DNA of 26,422 bases from DASRHG01 sp035650655 (GCA_035650655.1 DASRHG010000044.1:1-26422); one strand, 5' to 3'; counted from the first letter of the stretch, positions 1 to 9,580 are shown. The notes: generated by a model not told the origin, from the sequence alone. A program made the numbers and translations.

Positions 1-47
1 ACACACGCTTAGCAGGCGTGCACCTTCGACCACTCGGTCACCTCTCC
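1..47 (-). tRNA. tRNA-Ser(GCT), 5' part only, cut by window edge
   Basis: Read on the minus strand, the segment folds as the first half of a class II tRNA. It has acceptor strand GGAGAGG (41-47), TG, a D-arm with ACC/GGT stem, then anticodon stem CACGC/GCGTG around loop CTGCTAA. The anticodon is GCT, which reads AGC/AGU serine codons. The long variable arm, T-arm and 3' acceptor strand lie beyond base 1, so the acceptor pairing cannot be checked. The GGAGAGG start and the ACCGAGTGGTCGAAGGT D-arm are typical of bacterial tRNA-Ser. Confidence 0.85.
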
Positions 48-64
48 CGCCGGTCGAGCGTCGG

Positions 65-74
65 CCTGTAGCAC
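65..74 (-). promoter_or_regulatory. Possible -10 element for tRNA-Ser
   Basis: On the minus strand the sequence GTGCTACAGG ends 17 nt before the tRNA 5' end. TACAGG, with a TGC extension, could act as an extended -10. No convincing -35 sits 16-18 bp further upstream. It matches the GCTA-type -10 elements seen before other genes in this window. The rest of 75-241 holds nothing else I can support. Confidence 0.3.
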
Positions 75-241
75 GCTCGTCCGATCGCCGCCACCGCCTC
101 CCGCCGCGGAACGCAAGCGAGTTCGGGTGAGGCGTCGCACACAGCAGACGCCCTTGACGCCGAAACGGCGGCTGAGGGAGATACGACGCGACCCGTGTCG
201 CTTCGTGCAGAGCGGCCGCGGTCAGCTGGGAGGGGCCAGCC

Positions 242-580
242 GTGCGATCGTACCCGGAGCGCGGGATGCTCGCGCTCGTGCTCGTGAATCTCGCCTTGCA
301 GCTCTTCGACGGCGCCGCGACGTACGCGGGGCTCCACGCCGGCTATGCCGAAGGCAATCCGATCCTCTGCTGGACCCTCGCGCGCCTCGGGCCCGCGTCG
401 GCCCTCTTCCTCTTCAAGCTCCAGGCGTGCGCGTGCGTCCTCGTCCTCTGGCGGCTCCGCCGCAGCCGTCTCGCCGCGCCGGCGCTCGTGCTGAGCGCCG
501 CCGTCTACTTGGCGTGCTCACTCGCGCCGTGGACGGTCGCGCTCGCGGGGCTTCACCTCGACCTGTACACCGCGTCGTAG
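242..580 (+). CDS. Small integral membrane protein, DUF5658-like
   Basis: 112 residues. The GTG start at 242 is favoured because GGGAGGGG (228-235) lies 6 nt upstream; an internal ATG at 266 is the alternative. Three hydrophobic segments are visible, at roughly residues 9-29, 46-68 and 77-98. The first is followed by LFDGAATYAGLHAGYAEGNP. An Asp in the first helix followed by an E/G-NP motif is the hallmark of DUF5658-type inner-membrane proteins, whose function is unknown. The 3' end overlaps the convergent gene 553-933 by 28 bp. No partner gene hints at a role. Family assignment is by motif only. Confidence 0.7.
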   Translation: MRSYPERGMLALVLVNLALQLFDGAATYAGLHAGYAEGNPILCWTLARLGPASALFLFKLQACACVLVLWRLRRSRLAAPALVLSAAVYLACSLAPWTVALAGLHLDLYTAS

Positions 581-933
581 ATCGTGCCCGTGGCGTTCGG
601 CGCCGTCGACGGCCGATCCGCGTAGTCGGTGCCGAAGAACTCGATCGGCTGGCTCCCTTCGAGGTGCTCGGGCGTGAGCAGCCACGTGCCGCTCGCCGTC
701 GGGACCCAGACCGCGTACGCGGCGCGCGTGCTGCCCCCGGTGAGGAGCCCGGTCAACGCGCCGACGGGGACGCCGGCGAGGGCGACGATCGCCTTCACCG
801 GGACGTACACGAGGTTCGCGCCCGCCGCAGCGAGCGCGTTCGCGGCCTCGACCCCCGGGCTGTTCATGCCCGCGACGGCCGGGCGGCCGCTCAGAAGCCC
901 CGCTGCGAGCAACACCGTCATCACGATCCGCAT
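553..933 (-). CDS. Exported protein of unknown function
   Basis: 126 residues from ATG at 933, chosen because GAGGAGG lies about 5 nt upstream on the minus strand; the frame stays open to 984 without a better start. It begins with a clear Sec signal peptide, MRIVMTVLLAAGLLSG followed by RPAVAG, with likely cleavage near residue 21. The mature part has a hydrophobic Ala/Gly/Val stretch (about residues 32-65, possibly membrane-inserted or a glycine-rich hairpin). A polar tail follows, with YAVWVPTASGTWLLTPEHL and EFFGTDYAD. I do not recognise the family. It converges with and overlaps the DUF5658-like gene. Its strong ribosome binding site and signal peptide make it a real gene. Confidence 0.7.
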   Translation of the reverse strand: MRIVMTVLLAAGLLSGRPAVAGMNSPGVEAANALAAAGANLVYVPVKAIVALAGVPVGALTGLLTGGSTRAAYAVWVPTASGTWLLTPEHLEGSQPIEFFGTDYADRPSTAPNATGTIYDAVYRSR

Positions 934-1016
934 CGGTCCTCCTCGCCGCCGCAACGCCTGCGACCGCTCTTTCCCGTGTGCCACGCGACCTCCCGGGTCG
1001 CAAGCGTCCGCTGCGG

Positions 1017-1313
1017 CTACGCGATCGGGTGCTCGCGCAGAAGCTCGGCGAGGCAGCCCGCGAAGAACTCCTCACCGTCGCGCGGACCGCGCCAGCGCGC
1101 CGCGAAGCGCCTCGCCGTCGCCTCCCGCCTGCGCGTGAACTCGACGAGACCGACCATCCGCCCCTCCCGCGACGAGAGCCGCGCGAGCACACGGCGGACA
1201 CCGTCGACGACGGAGCGGAGCTCGTCGCGCTCGCACTCGGGGAGCAGCCGCTCGAGCAACACGCGCTCCCGGAGGTCGAGTCGGTACTCGCCGGCGCGGT
1301 CGTAGTAGGGCAC
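1017..1313 (-). CDS. Hypothetical charged protein
   Basis: 98 residues from a GTG at 1313, with no obvious ribosome binding site. The protein is rich in Arg, Glu and Leu and looks helical. It begins PYYDRAGEYRLDLRERVLLE and includes GLVEFTRRREATARRFAARW. The aromatic and hydrophobic spacing looks coded rather than random, and no opposing frame reads better. It could be a small regulator or an unannotated DUF. No domain was recognised, and the start may be further in. It sits 83 bp upstream (in minus-strand terms) of the exported protein ending at 553 and could be in one transcript with it. Confidence 0.45.
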   Translation of the reverse strand: MPYYDRAGEYRLDLRERVLLERLLPECERDELRSVVDGVRRVLARLSSREGRMVGLVEFTRRREATARRFAARWRGPRDGEEFFAGCLAELLREHPIA

Positions 1314-1349
1314 GGGACACGGGACCGTAGATCGCGCCTCGCCACGCCG

Positions 1350-1898
1350 TCAAGCCTGCGTGTCCGCGGCAAGCGCCGTGAGGGCGGCCTCGTAGACCGC
1401 CAGGTCGGCGGCGGTGAAGAGGACGAAGCGGACGAGGGCGAGCGCGTCCCGCTCCTCGACGACGAAGCGGGCGACCGTCCCGAGCGCGATCGGTGCCGCG
1501 GCCGCGATCGGGAACCGATACGCGCCGGTCGAGATGGACGGGAAGGCGATCGACCGCACACCGGCCGCGACCGCCACCTCGAGGCTCCGCCGGTACGCGC
1601 GCGCGAGCAGCGCGGGCTCGCCGCGCCGGCCGTCGCGGTAGACAGGCCCGACGGCGTGGACGACGAAGCGTGCCGGCAGACGGCCGGCGCCCGTCAGCTT
1701 CGCGTCACCGGTCGCGCACCCGCCGAGCGTGCGACACTCGGCGAGGATCGCGGGCCCGCCGGCCCGGTGGATCGCCCCGTCGACGCCGCCGCCGCCGAGG
1801 AGCGTCGTGTTCGCGGCGTTCACGATCGCGTCGGTGCCCTGGCGCGTGATGTCGCCGTGAAGGAGCTCGAGCGTCGTCTCCGCGATCGTGCGCCGCAT
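1350..1898 (-). CDS. Macro-domain ADP-ribose hydrolase / O-acetyl-ADP-ribose deacetylase
   Basis: 182 residues from ATG at 1898. A single macro domain fills the protein. The ADP-ribose-binding signature DAIVNAANTTLLGGGGVDGA is intact (NAAN, then the GGGGVDGAIHRAGG loop), as is the second glycine loop FPSISTGAYRFP. GDITRQGTDAIV at the N-terminus and FVVHAVGPVY in the core also match the MacroD/YmdB group. Such enzymes hydrolyse O-acetyl-ADP-ribose or remove ADP-ribose from acidic residues, in the cytoplasm. The start codon lies 7 nt after the stop of the upstream gene (1906-2286), so the two are very probably co-transcribed and translationally coupled. Which ADP-ribosyl substrate it processes cannot be read from the sequence. 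Confidence 0.9.
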   Translation of the reverse strand: MRRTIAETTLELLHGDITRQGTDAIVNAANTTLLGGGGVDGAIHRAGGPAILAECRTLGGCATGDAKLTGAGRLPARFVVHAVGPVYRDGRRGEPALLARAYRRSLEVAVAAGVRSIAFPSISTGAYRFPIAAAAPIALGTVARFVVEERDALALVRFVLFTAADLAVYEAALTALAADTQA

Positions 1899-1905
1899 CC
1901 GGGCG

Positions 1906-2286
1906 TCAGTACGCACCCGGCTGGACGGGCGCCGCGGCGCTCGCCGGGCCGAGGGGCCGCACCGCCTCGAATGTCGGTGGGTCGAGCCGCGGCGGCTCGC
2001 CGGGCTCTTCGTCCCTCGGCGCGGACGGCGGCTCGCCCTCGGCGCCCGGCAGGCGCCGGGACACGTCGCCGGCCCCGCCGTCGACGTCGGCGGGGTCGGA
2101 GTCGTCCGGCTGCGCCTCGACGTCACCCGGCCCAGGGGGGGTCTCGGGGGTGTCGGAACCGAAGGCTTCGTCGCGCGGCGCCGATCCGTCAGTGCGGCCC
2201 GCGGGCGGGCGGCCGTGGGCCGGCCGCGGCCAGGCGACGACGAGGAGGACGACGCCGACGGTCACGAGGACGAGCCCCGCGCGCAT
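1906..2286 (-). CDS. Membrane-anchored, Pro/Asp-rich protein of unknown function
   Basis: 126 residues from ATG at 2286; the frame is open to 2322 but the hydrophobic N-terminus starts here. Residues 2-20 (RAGLVLVTVGVVLLVVAW) are a strong transmembrane or uncleaved signal segment. The remaining ~100 residues are low complexity, rich in Pro, Asp, Glu, Gly and Arg, and likely disordered outside the membrane. There is no known domain. No ribosome binding site is visible and a promoter-like element ends 7 nt before ATG, so a leaderless mRNA is possible. It is the first gene of a two-gene unit with the macro-domain protein 7 nt downstream. Low complexity lowers confidence in function but not in coding. 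Confidence 0.6.
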   Translation of the reverse strand: MRAGLVLVTVGVVLLVVAWPRPAHGRPPAGRTDGSAPRDEAFGSDTPETPPGPGDVEAQPDDSDPADVDGGAGDVSRRLPGAEGEPPSAPRDEEPGEPPRLDPPTFEAVRPLGPASAAAPVQPGAY

Positions 2287-2293
2287 GTTCGGG

Positions 2294-2322
2294 CGGCTAA
2301 CACGGCAGGGGCTTGGCGACAA
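2294..2322 (-). promoter_or_regulatory. Putative sigma-70 promoter for the 2286 gene and macro-domain unit
   Basis: On the minus strand TTGTCG (2317-2322) and TAGCCG (2294-2299) are separated by exactly 17 bp. The -10 ends 7 nt before the ATG at 2286, which places the predicted start of transcription on or next to the start codon. The -35 hexamer is identical to the one proposed for tRNA-Lys in this window. Confidence 0.45.
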
Positions 2323-2340
2323 TCACGCGCGGCGCGTTGC

Positions 2341-2357
2341 GCGCGCGCCCCGCGCGC
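2341..2357. repeat. Alternating GC hairpin between divergent genes
   Basis: GCGCGCG (2341-2347) and CGCGCGC (2351-2357) form a perfect 7-bp inverted repeat with a 3-nt CCC loop. It lies between the divergent starts at 2286 and 2398. The role is unknown; alternating CG runs can also adopt left-handed DNA. Confidence 0.5.
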
Positions 2358-2397
2358 GCTAGAGGAGACGAGCGACCGCGCGGTCGCACGGAGCGCG

Positions 2398-2763
2398 ATG
2401 CGGAAGATGGTGGAGGGAGGAAGCGGAGCCGTCGTCTTCGTCTGCGACCGGCAGGGCGCGCCCCTCGAGCGCCGCGTCCGCTGTCTGCGCCTCGCCGGCA
2501 TCCGGTGCGCGGTCGAGACCGAGCACCGCGCATCCGGGACGTACTACAAGGTCCGTGTGCGCGACGAGGATGCGGTCGAGGCGCATCTCGCCCTCCAGCT
2601 GGGCGGCTGCGCGCGCTCGTCGCGGCTGCGGCAGCGCGGCAGCGGCGTGCTCGCGAGCCTCGGCGAGATCGCGCGGACGCTCTGGGACGAGGCCCGCCAT
2701 CTCGTCTGCCGCGCCCTCGATGTCCTCCGAGCGACCTCGCCCCGGCTCCTCGCCGGGCGCTAG
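2398..2763 (+). CDS. Hypothetical protein upstream of clpB
   Basis: 121 residues from ATG at 2398, with GGAG (2390-2393) just upstream; a second ATG at 2407 is possible. The N-terminal part, AVVFVCDRQGAPLERRVRCL then AGIRCAVETEHRASGTYYKV, looks like one small alpha/beta domain resembling DUF2007-type or SPOR-like folds. This is an impression of fold, not a family match. The C-terminal half is helical and basic (GEIARTLWDEARHLVCRALD) and could be amphipathic. It lies 81 bp upstream of clpB on the same strand. A long antisense frame overlaps it but shows no protein-like features. I do not recognise the family. Confidence 0.5.
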   Translation: MRKMVEGGSGAVVFVCDRQGAPLERRVRCLRLAGIRCAVETEHRASGTYYKVRVRDEDAVEAHLALQLGGCARSSRLRQRGSGVLASLGEIARTLWDEARHLVCRALDVLRATSPRLLAGR

Positions 2764-2780
2764 GGCACTCCTCCTCTGCT

Positions 2781-2804
2781 CCGCCGCGGCGATCGCCGCG
2801 GCGG
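2781..2804. promoter_or_regulatory. Perfect 24-bp palindrome upstream of clpB
   Basis: The 24 bases from 2781 to 2804 read identically on both strands, centred on GCGATCGC. The palindrome ends 40 bp before the clpB ATG and starts 17 bp after the stop of the upstream gene. It has no unpaired loop and no T-run, so a protein-binding operator is more likely than a terminator. Its length is striking even at this GC content. No heat-shock operator such as CIRCE was recognised. Confidence 0.5.
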
Positions 2805-2844
2805 GTTGACCCGGCCCTCCCCCGGACGCAGGTTCGCGCCCCGA

Positions 2845-5478
<2,634 letters not shown>

Positions 5479-5517
5479 CGGGCGGCACGCCGCCGCCCGC
5501 GCGCGGCCCACGCGCGC
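5479..5517. terminator. Two tandem GC hairpins directly after clpB
   Basis: CGGGCGGC (5479-5486) pairs with GCCGCCCG (5492-5499) over a 5-nt loop, starting at the base after the clpB stop. GCGCGCG (5499-5505) then pairs with CGCGCGC (5511-5517), again with a 5-nt loop. Only a short TTTT follows at 5530-5533, so this is not a classic U-tract terminator. It may end transcription or stabilise the clpB mRNA 3' end. Confidence 0.45.
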
Positions 5518-5530
5518 GCCGGGCTCGCGT

Positions 5531-5560
5531 TTTACACGCCGCCGCGCCGGATGCTAGGGG
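5531..5560 (+). promoter_or_regulatory. Putative promoter of the amidohydrolase gene
   Basis: TTTACA (5531-5536) lies 18 bp before TAGGGG (5555-5560), which is preceded by TGC as in an extended -10. The start codon at 5606 is 45 bp further. The -35 is one base from consensus; the -10 keeps only TA and is weak. Confidence 0.35.
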
Positions 5561-5605
5561 CGAGGCGCCGCGCCGCGCACCGCGACCGCGGCGGAAGGCG
5601 CCGGC

Positions 5606-7003
5606 ATGCAACGACGACGGGGAGCGGCTCTGCTCGCCACGCTGGCCGTGGGCTGCGGGGGCCACGACTTCGTGACGCGCGCCCCCGGCGCCGGCCGTTC
5701 GGTCGCGGTGCGGAACGTGCGCGTCTTCGACGCGCGCCGCGGCGTGGTCTCGGCGGACCTCCGCGACGTGCTCGTGCGCGACGGGCGGATCGCCGCGGTC
5801 GCGCCGGCGGGCGCCGACGCGCGCGGCCTCCCCGAGACGGACGGTCGCGGAGGCGTCCTCCTCCCCGGACTGGTCGACGTCCACGCGCACACCGGGGCCT
5901 CGCCCGCCCCGCCGTGGCACACCGTGCTCCCGCACGTCGACGAGAACCTCGGTGCCTGGCTCTACGCGGGCGTGACGACCGTGCTCGACGCCGGCAGCCT
6001 CACGCCCGCGGTCTTCCGCCTCCGCGACGAGCTGCGGAGCGGGAGGAAGCTCGGCCCGCACCTCTACGCCGCGGGCCCGATGCTCACCTCGCCGAGCGGC
6101 CATCCGGCGAGCCTCCTCCGCGCCTTCCTTCCGTGGTACCTCCGCTGGTACGTGATCTCGCGCCTCACGCGCGAGCTCGCGACGCCCGCGGACGCCGAGC
6201 GCGCCGTCCGGTCGCTCCTCGCCGAGCGCCCGGACGTCGTGAAGATCGCCGTCGACGAGACGGACGGCGTCCCGCTTCCCCCCGCGGTCATCACGGCGAT
6301 CGTCATGGCCGCGCACGCCGGCGGCGTCCGCACCGTCGCCCACGTCGGCAGCTCTGCCGACGCCCTCGCCGCCGTGCGGGCCGGCGTCGATGCGCTCTTC
6401 CACGAGCCCTATCTGGAGGAGATGTCGGACGAGGCCGTCGCCGCGACCGCGGCGGCGCACGTGCCGGTCGTCGTGACGCTCGCCGTCTGGGACGGCGTCG
6501 CGCGGCTCGGTCGGCTCGCGCCCGGCGACCTCCGTCCGCTGGAGCGCCAGGTGCTCGCCGCGGACGTGATCGCCGCTCTCGGCGCCGCGCCCCGGTCGGC
6601 CGCATTCGCCGAGCTCGGGGCGCAACGGGAGAAGATCGCCGCCGCGCACGACGCGCGACGGCGCACCGTCGCGAAGCTGCGCGCGGCCGGGGTCACGATC
6701 CTCGCCGGCAGCGATGCCGCGAACGCCGGGGACGCGCCGGGCGCCGGGCTCCACGTCGAGATCGAGAAGCTGGTCGACGCCGGACTCACGCCGGGGGAGG
6801 CGCTTCGCACCGCGACCTGGGAGAACGCGCGCTTCCTCGCGGGCGAGGGGGCCGACTTCGGCGAGCTCGCGCCCGGCAAGCGCGCCGACCTCCTCCTCGT
6901 CGACGGCGACCCGACCGCCGATCCGACCGTGCTCGACCGGATCGCGGCCGTGTGGCTCGACGGCGCGCGGCTTCTCCGCCACCCGCGCCCCGCCGGAGGC
7001 TGA
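5606..7003 (+). CDS. Lipoprotein amidohydrolase (metal-dependent hydrolase, imidazolonepropionase-like)
   Basis: 465 residues from ATG at 5606. The N-terminus is a lipoprotein signal ending in lipobox LAVGC, so the enzyme should be tethered to a membrane. The amidohydrolase fold follows, with the metal-site pattern largely visible: HxH in LVDVHAHTG, a likely carbamylated Lys in VVKIAVDE, His in RTVAHVGS and DALFHEPY, and Asp in LAGSDAAN. The C-terminal composite beta domain ends with ELAPGKRADLLLVDGDPT, the typical family signature. Substrates of this group include cyclic amides, dipeptides with proline, and N-acyl compounds; which one applies here cannot be told. The N-terminal lipid anchor implies action on extracytoplasmic substrates. 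It is followed by a secreted TPR-like gene 64 bp downstream on the same strand. Confidence 0.88.
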   Translation: MQRRRGAALLATLAVGCGGHDFVTRAPGAGRSVAVRNVRVFDARRGVVSADLRDVLVRDGRIAAVAPAGADARGLPETDGRGGVLLPGLVDVHAHTGASPAPPWHTVLPHVDENLGAWLYAGVTTVLDAGSLTPAVFRLRDELRSGRKLGPHLYAAGPMLTSPSGHPASLLRAFLPWYLRWYVISRLTRELATPADAERAVRSLLAERPDVVKIAVDETDGVPLPPAVITAIVMAAHAGGVRTVAHVGSSADALAAVRAGVDALFHEPYLEEMSDEAVAATAAAHVPVVVTLAVWDGVARLGRLAPGDLRPLERQVLAADVIAALGAAPRSAAFAELGAQREKIAAAHDARRRTVAKLRAAGVTILAGSDAANAGDAPGAGLHVEIEKLVDAGLTPGEALRTATWENARFLAGEGADFGELAPGKRADLLLVDGDPTADPTVLDRIAAVWLDGARLLRHPRPAGG

Positions 7004-7067
7004 CCGGGAGGCGGCGCCCTTTGCGAGGGCGCTTGACTCGCCGGCGCACGGCGGGCTGAAGGGCCGG

Positions 7068-7694
7068 ATGCTTCGCGCGTTCCTCTGGTGCGCGGCCGCG
7101 CTCGCGACGTCGATCGCCCTCGGGCCACCGGCGGTGAGCGCCGACGCCGGCGTCCCCTCCCCCACGGCGGCGGCCGCCCTGTCCCTCTGTCGCGCGGCGG
7201 ATGCGGCGTCCGAAGCGGAGCAGCGTCGGCTTCTCGAGCGCGGGCTCCAGCTCGCCGAGGAGGCGGTCGCGGCGGATGACGCCGACGCGGCGGGACACTT
7301 CGGCGTGTTCTGCAACCTGGGAAAGCGCATGCGGCTCGACGGCGTCCGCGTCGCGAGCCTCTTCTCCCTCCGCCGGCTCCGGCACGAGGTCGACCGCGCG
7401 CTCGAGCTCGATCCCCGCAATGTCGACGCGCTCGTCGGCAAGGCGGCCCTCCTCGCGCACGAGCCGCGCGTGCTGGGCGGCGACCGCGACGAGGGCGAAG
7501 CGCTCCTCCGCCGAGCGCTCGATCTCGCTCCGAACTACAGCGAGGCCCGGCTCGGGCTCGCCCAGCTCCTCGCCGCGCGCGGTGCGACCGAGAGCGCCGC
7601 CGCGGAGGCCCGTCGGGTGCTCGCGAACGAAGGCTCCCCGGATTCCGGCCGGGCCCGGGAGGCCCGGCGCCTGCTCGAGAGGCTGAACGATTAA
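7068..7694 (+). CDS. Secreted TPR-like repeat protein
   Basis: 208 residues from ATG at 7068, with only a weak ribosome binding site. Residues 1-25 (MLRAFLWCAAALATSIALGP then PAVSA) form a Sec signal peptide. The mature protein is all-helical with tetratricopeptide-like spacing: LLERGLQLAEEAVAADDADA, EVDRALELDPRNVDALVGKA, EALLRRALDLAPNYSEARLG and AAAEARRVLANEGSPDS. The A-L-x-L-x-P-x-N motifs are TPR hallmarks. The C-N-L-G-K-R insertion resembles TPR proteins of the periplasm, but no specific family was named. Such repeats are docking surfaces. Its position just after a lipoprotein hydrolase suggests a shared transcript, without proving a shared function. Confidence 0.75.
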   Translation: MLRAFLWCAAALATSIALGPPAVSADAGVPSPTAAAALSLCRAADAASEAEQRRLLERGLQLAEEAVAADDADAAGHFGVFCNLGKRMRLDGVRVASLFSLRRLRHEVDRALELDPRNVDALVGKAALLAHEPRVLGGDRDEGEALLRRALDLAPNYSEARLGLAQLLAARGATESAAAEARRVLANEGSPDSGRAREARRLLERLND

Positions 7695-7709
7695 GGGCGG
7701 GACCTCTGG

Positions 7710-7738
7710 CGTACCGGCCGCGAGCGCGGCATGGTACG
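7710..7738. promoter_or_regulatory. Interrupted inverted repeat between TPR gene and ybaK
   Basis: CGTACC (7710-7715) and CCGCG (7718-7722) are mirrored by CGCGG (7725-7729) and GGTACG (7733-7738). This gives an 11-bp hairpin with a small internal loop. It lies 10 bp before the ybaK ATG and has no T-run. It could be an operator, a terminator of the upstream gene, or an RNA structure near the ybaK start. The right arm overlaps TACGGC (7735-7740), a weak -10-like sequence 7 nt from ATG. Confidence 0.4.
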
Positions 7739-7747
7739 GCCCTCTCC

Positions 7748-8230
7748 ATGGCCGTCGCGAAGACGAACGCGATGCGCATCCTCGACGGCCTCGGCCTCGC
7801 GTACACCGTCCGGGAGTTCGAGGTCGACGGGAACGACGTCGCCGCGGAGACGGCCGCGGCGAAGCTCGGGCTCCCGCCCGCACAGGTCTTCAAGACGCTC
7901 GTCGCGCGGGGCGACCGAACCGGCGTGATGCTCGCCGCGATCCCGGCCGGCACGCGGCTCGACCTGAAGGCCCTCGCCCGCGCGAGCGGCAACCGCAGTG
8001 CGGCGACCGTGCCGCTGAAGGAGATCCAGGCGCTCACCGGGTACGTCCGCGGTGCGGTGACCGCGCTCGGGTGCAAGAAGGTGTACCGCGTGTTTCTCGA
8101 CGCGAGCGCCGAGCGCCTGCCGGTGATCGGCGTCTCGGGCGGGAGCCGGGGAGTCGAGATCCTGATGGCGCCGCGCGACTACGCACGGGCGGTCGGGGCG
8201 ATCGTCGCGCCGATCGCGACCGCGGGCTGA
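7748..8230 (+). CDS. ybaK: Cys-tRNA(Pro)/Cys-tRNA(Cys) deacylase YbaK/EbsC
   Basis: 160 residues from ATG at 7748, the usual length for this stand-alone editing domain. It opens KTNAMRILDGLGLAYTVREF and has AAAKLGLPPAQVFKTLVARG. The Lys in VFKTL (about residue 49) is the conserved catalytic-site lysine of the family. Later motifs GYVRGAVTALGCKK and IGVSGGSRGVEI are typical of YbaK. The enzyme hydrolyses Cys mischarged onto tRNA-Pro by prolyl-tRNA synthetase, in trans, in the cytoplasm. No ribosome binding site is evident, so initiation may be leaderless. The gene is followed by the convergent DUF1329 gene 13 bp away. Confidence 0.93.
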   Translation: MAVAKTNAMRILDGLGLAYTVREFEVDGNDVAAETAAAKLGLPPAQVFKTLVARGDRTGVMLAAIPAGTRLDLKALARASGNRSAATVPLKEIQALTGYVRGAVTALGCKKVYRVFLDASAERLPVIGVSGGSRGVEILMAPRDYARAVGAIVAPIATAG

Positions 8231-8243
8231 CGGGACGCGCGCG

Positions 8244-9551
8244 CTACTTCCCGAAGCGATTGAGAGTCTGGTAGTCGAAGAACGACGGCTGGAGCGGCAT
8301 GCGCCGGTCGCTCGGGACGTCGCCGGGCGGCTCCATGCCGGCGACCGTCGCGCGGTTGGCCTTCACGTTCTCCGCGCACTGCCAGCCGAACGTCGACCCC
8401 CACCACCGCTCCTTGTCGTTGTACGGGGCGGTCGGCGGTCCGGTCACCTGGTACGTGTTGAGCAGCTCGTCGCGCCAGGAGAATTTCCGGTTCCAGGCCC
8501 CCTCCCACGTGAAGTCGTCGATCCAGAGCTCGATCTTCCCGTAGAGATAGTATTTGTCCTTCGGCTCGCCCTCGATGACCCACACCCGGCGCTTCGTGAG
8601 CGCCCCCGCGACCGGCGCCCACGCGACCCCCTTCCAGTCCTTCACCTGGAAGCCGGTCGTCCGGTCGTTGTTCGCGTAGTGGGTCCGCCACCCCCCGCCC
8701 GGGAGCGGCGTGCGGACGATTTTGCCCGCGAGCGCGTCCGGGTCCGTGAAGCGGAGCGCGTCGCGGTGCGCGACGAGCCGCCACGTGAAGTCCTCCGGCT
8801 TGCCGTCGAAGAAGGTGCCGTCGTCCTGGCTCAGGTCCGAGCCGAGGAAGCCGTCGGAGCGGTTCGTCGGCGACACGGCGCGGACCCGGCGGAGCGCCGG
8901 GACGTAGGCCCAGCTCGCGTCGCGCTTGCCGGGCTCCTTGTAGCGGTAGGAGAGCGCGGCCGTGCCCTGGAGGTCGGCCGGGTCGAGCGTGAGCGCGAGG
9001 AACTGGAAGAGGAATCCCTGCGGATTCGCCGGCGGGATGTAGTGCTTCGGCTGGCCGTCGTAGAAGAGGAAGACGACGTCCTGGTTCGCCGAGCGGTCGA
9101 GGCCCGTCGGGCTCACCCAGTCGAGGCTGGTGACGTTCCGGCTGTTGCCCCCGTTGTACGTCGAGTAGACGTTGTTCCAGAGGATCTTCACGCCCGCGTC
9201 CGGGTCGTCGTCGCGGATGTCGGGGAACGGAATGCCGGTGATGTAGTCCGGCCGCTTGCCCGTCGCCTTGTCCACCGGCTGCTTGTTCGCATCGAGGACG
9301 AGACGCTGGCGGTTCGCGGCCGTCGCCTGGTCGAAGCCGTCGTCCCGCTTGAAGGCGGAGTTCGGGAACTCGACGACCTTGTTCACGTACTCCCCGTGCC
9401 TGTAGTGCTTGTAGATCTCCGGCGGGAGGAGGTCCTTCACCTCCTCCGCCGTCGACGTGTCGACGGTCATTCCGGGTTTCACGTCCGCGACCGCCGCGGC
9501 GGCGACGAGCGGCAGGACGAGCGAGACGGCGAGGCGCACGGTCTTCGACAC
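8244..9551 (-). CDS. DUF1329 family periplasmic protein (LolB/LolA-like fold)
   Basis: 435 residues from GTG at 9551, chosen because GAGGAGG sits 8 nt upstream and a signal peptide follows at once (SKTVRLAVSLVLPLVAAAAV, then ADVKPGMTV). Family signatures include LLPPEIYKHYRHGEY, GIPFPDI, YVPALRRVRAVSP, SQDDGTFFDGKPEDFTWRLV and DDFTWEGAWNRKFSW. DUF1329 proteins adopt a lipoprotein-carrier type of beta sheet. They are nearly always encoded with DUF1302 barrels and often near MmpL/RND transporters, suggesting movement of hydrophobic compounds across the envelope. Here the gene follows DUF1302 by 29 bp in one operon. No RND gene is in the window. The compound handled is unknown. Confidence 0.92.
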   Translation of the reverse strand: MSKTVRLAVSLVLPLVAAAAVADVKPGMTVDTSTAEEVKDLLPPEIYKHYRHGEYVNKVVEFPNSAFKRDDGFDQATAANRQRLVLDANKQPVDKATGKRPDYITGIPFPDIRDDDPDAGVKILWNNVYSTYNGGNSRNVTSLDWVSPTGLDRSANQDVVFLFYDGQPKHYIPPANPQGFLFQFLALTLDPADLQGTAALSYRYKEPGKRDASWAYVPALRRVRAVSPTNRSDGFLGSDLSQDDGTFFDGKPEDFTWRLVAHRDALRFTDPDALAGKIVRTPLPGGGWRTHYANNDRTTGFQVKDWKGVAWAPVAGALTKRRVWVIEGEPKDKYYLYGKIELWIDDFTWEGAWNRKFSWRDELLNTYQVTGPPTAPYNDKERWWGSTFGWQCAENVKANRATVAGMEPPGDVPSDRRMPLQPSFFDYQTLNRFGK

Positions 9552-9580
9552 GGGACGGTCCTCCTCGAGCGCTCCGGCGT

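Noticed and set aside
978..2300. 440-codon plus-strand frame opposite the macro-domain unit
   Set aside because: Composition is Arg/Pro/Ala rich without motifs, while the minus strand encodes an intact macro domain.
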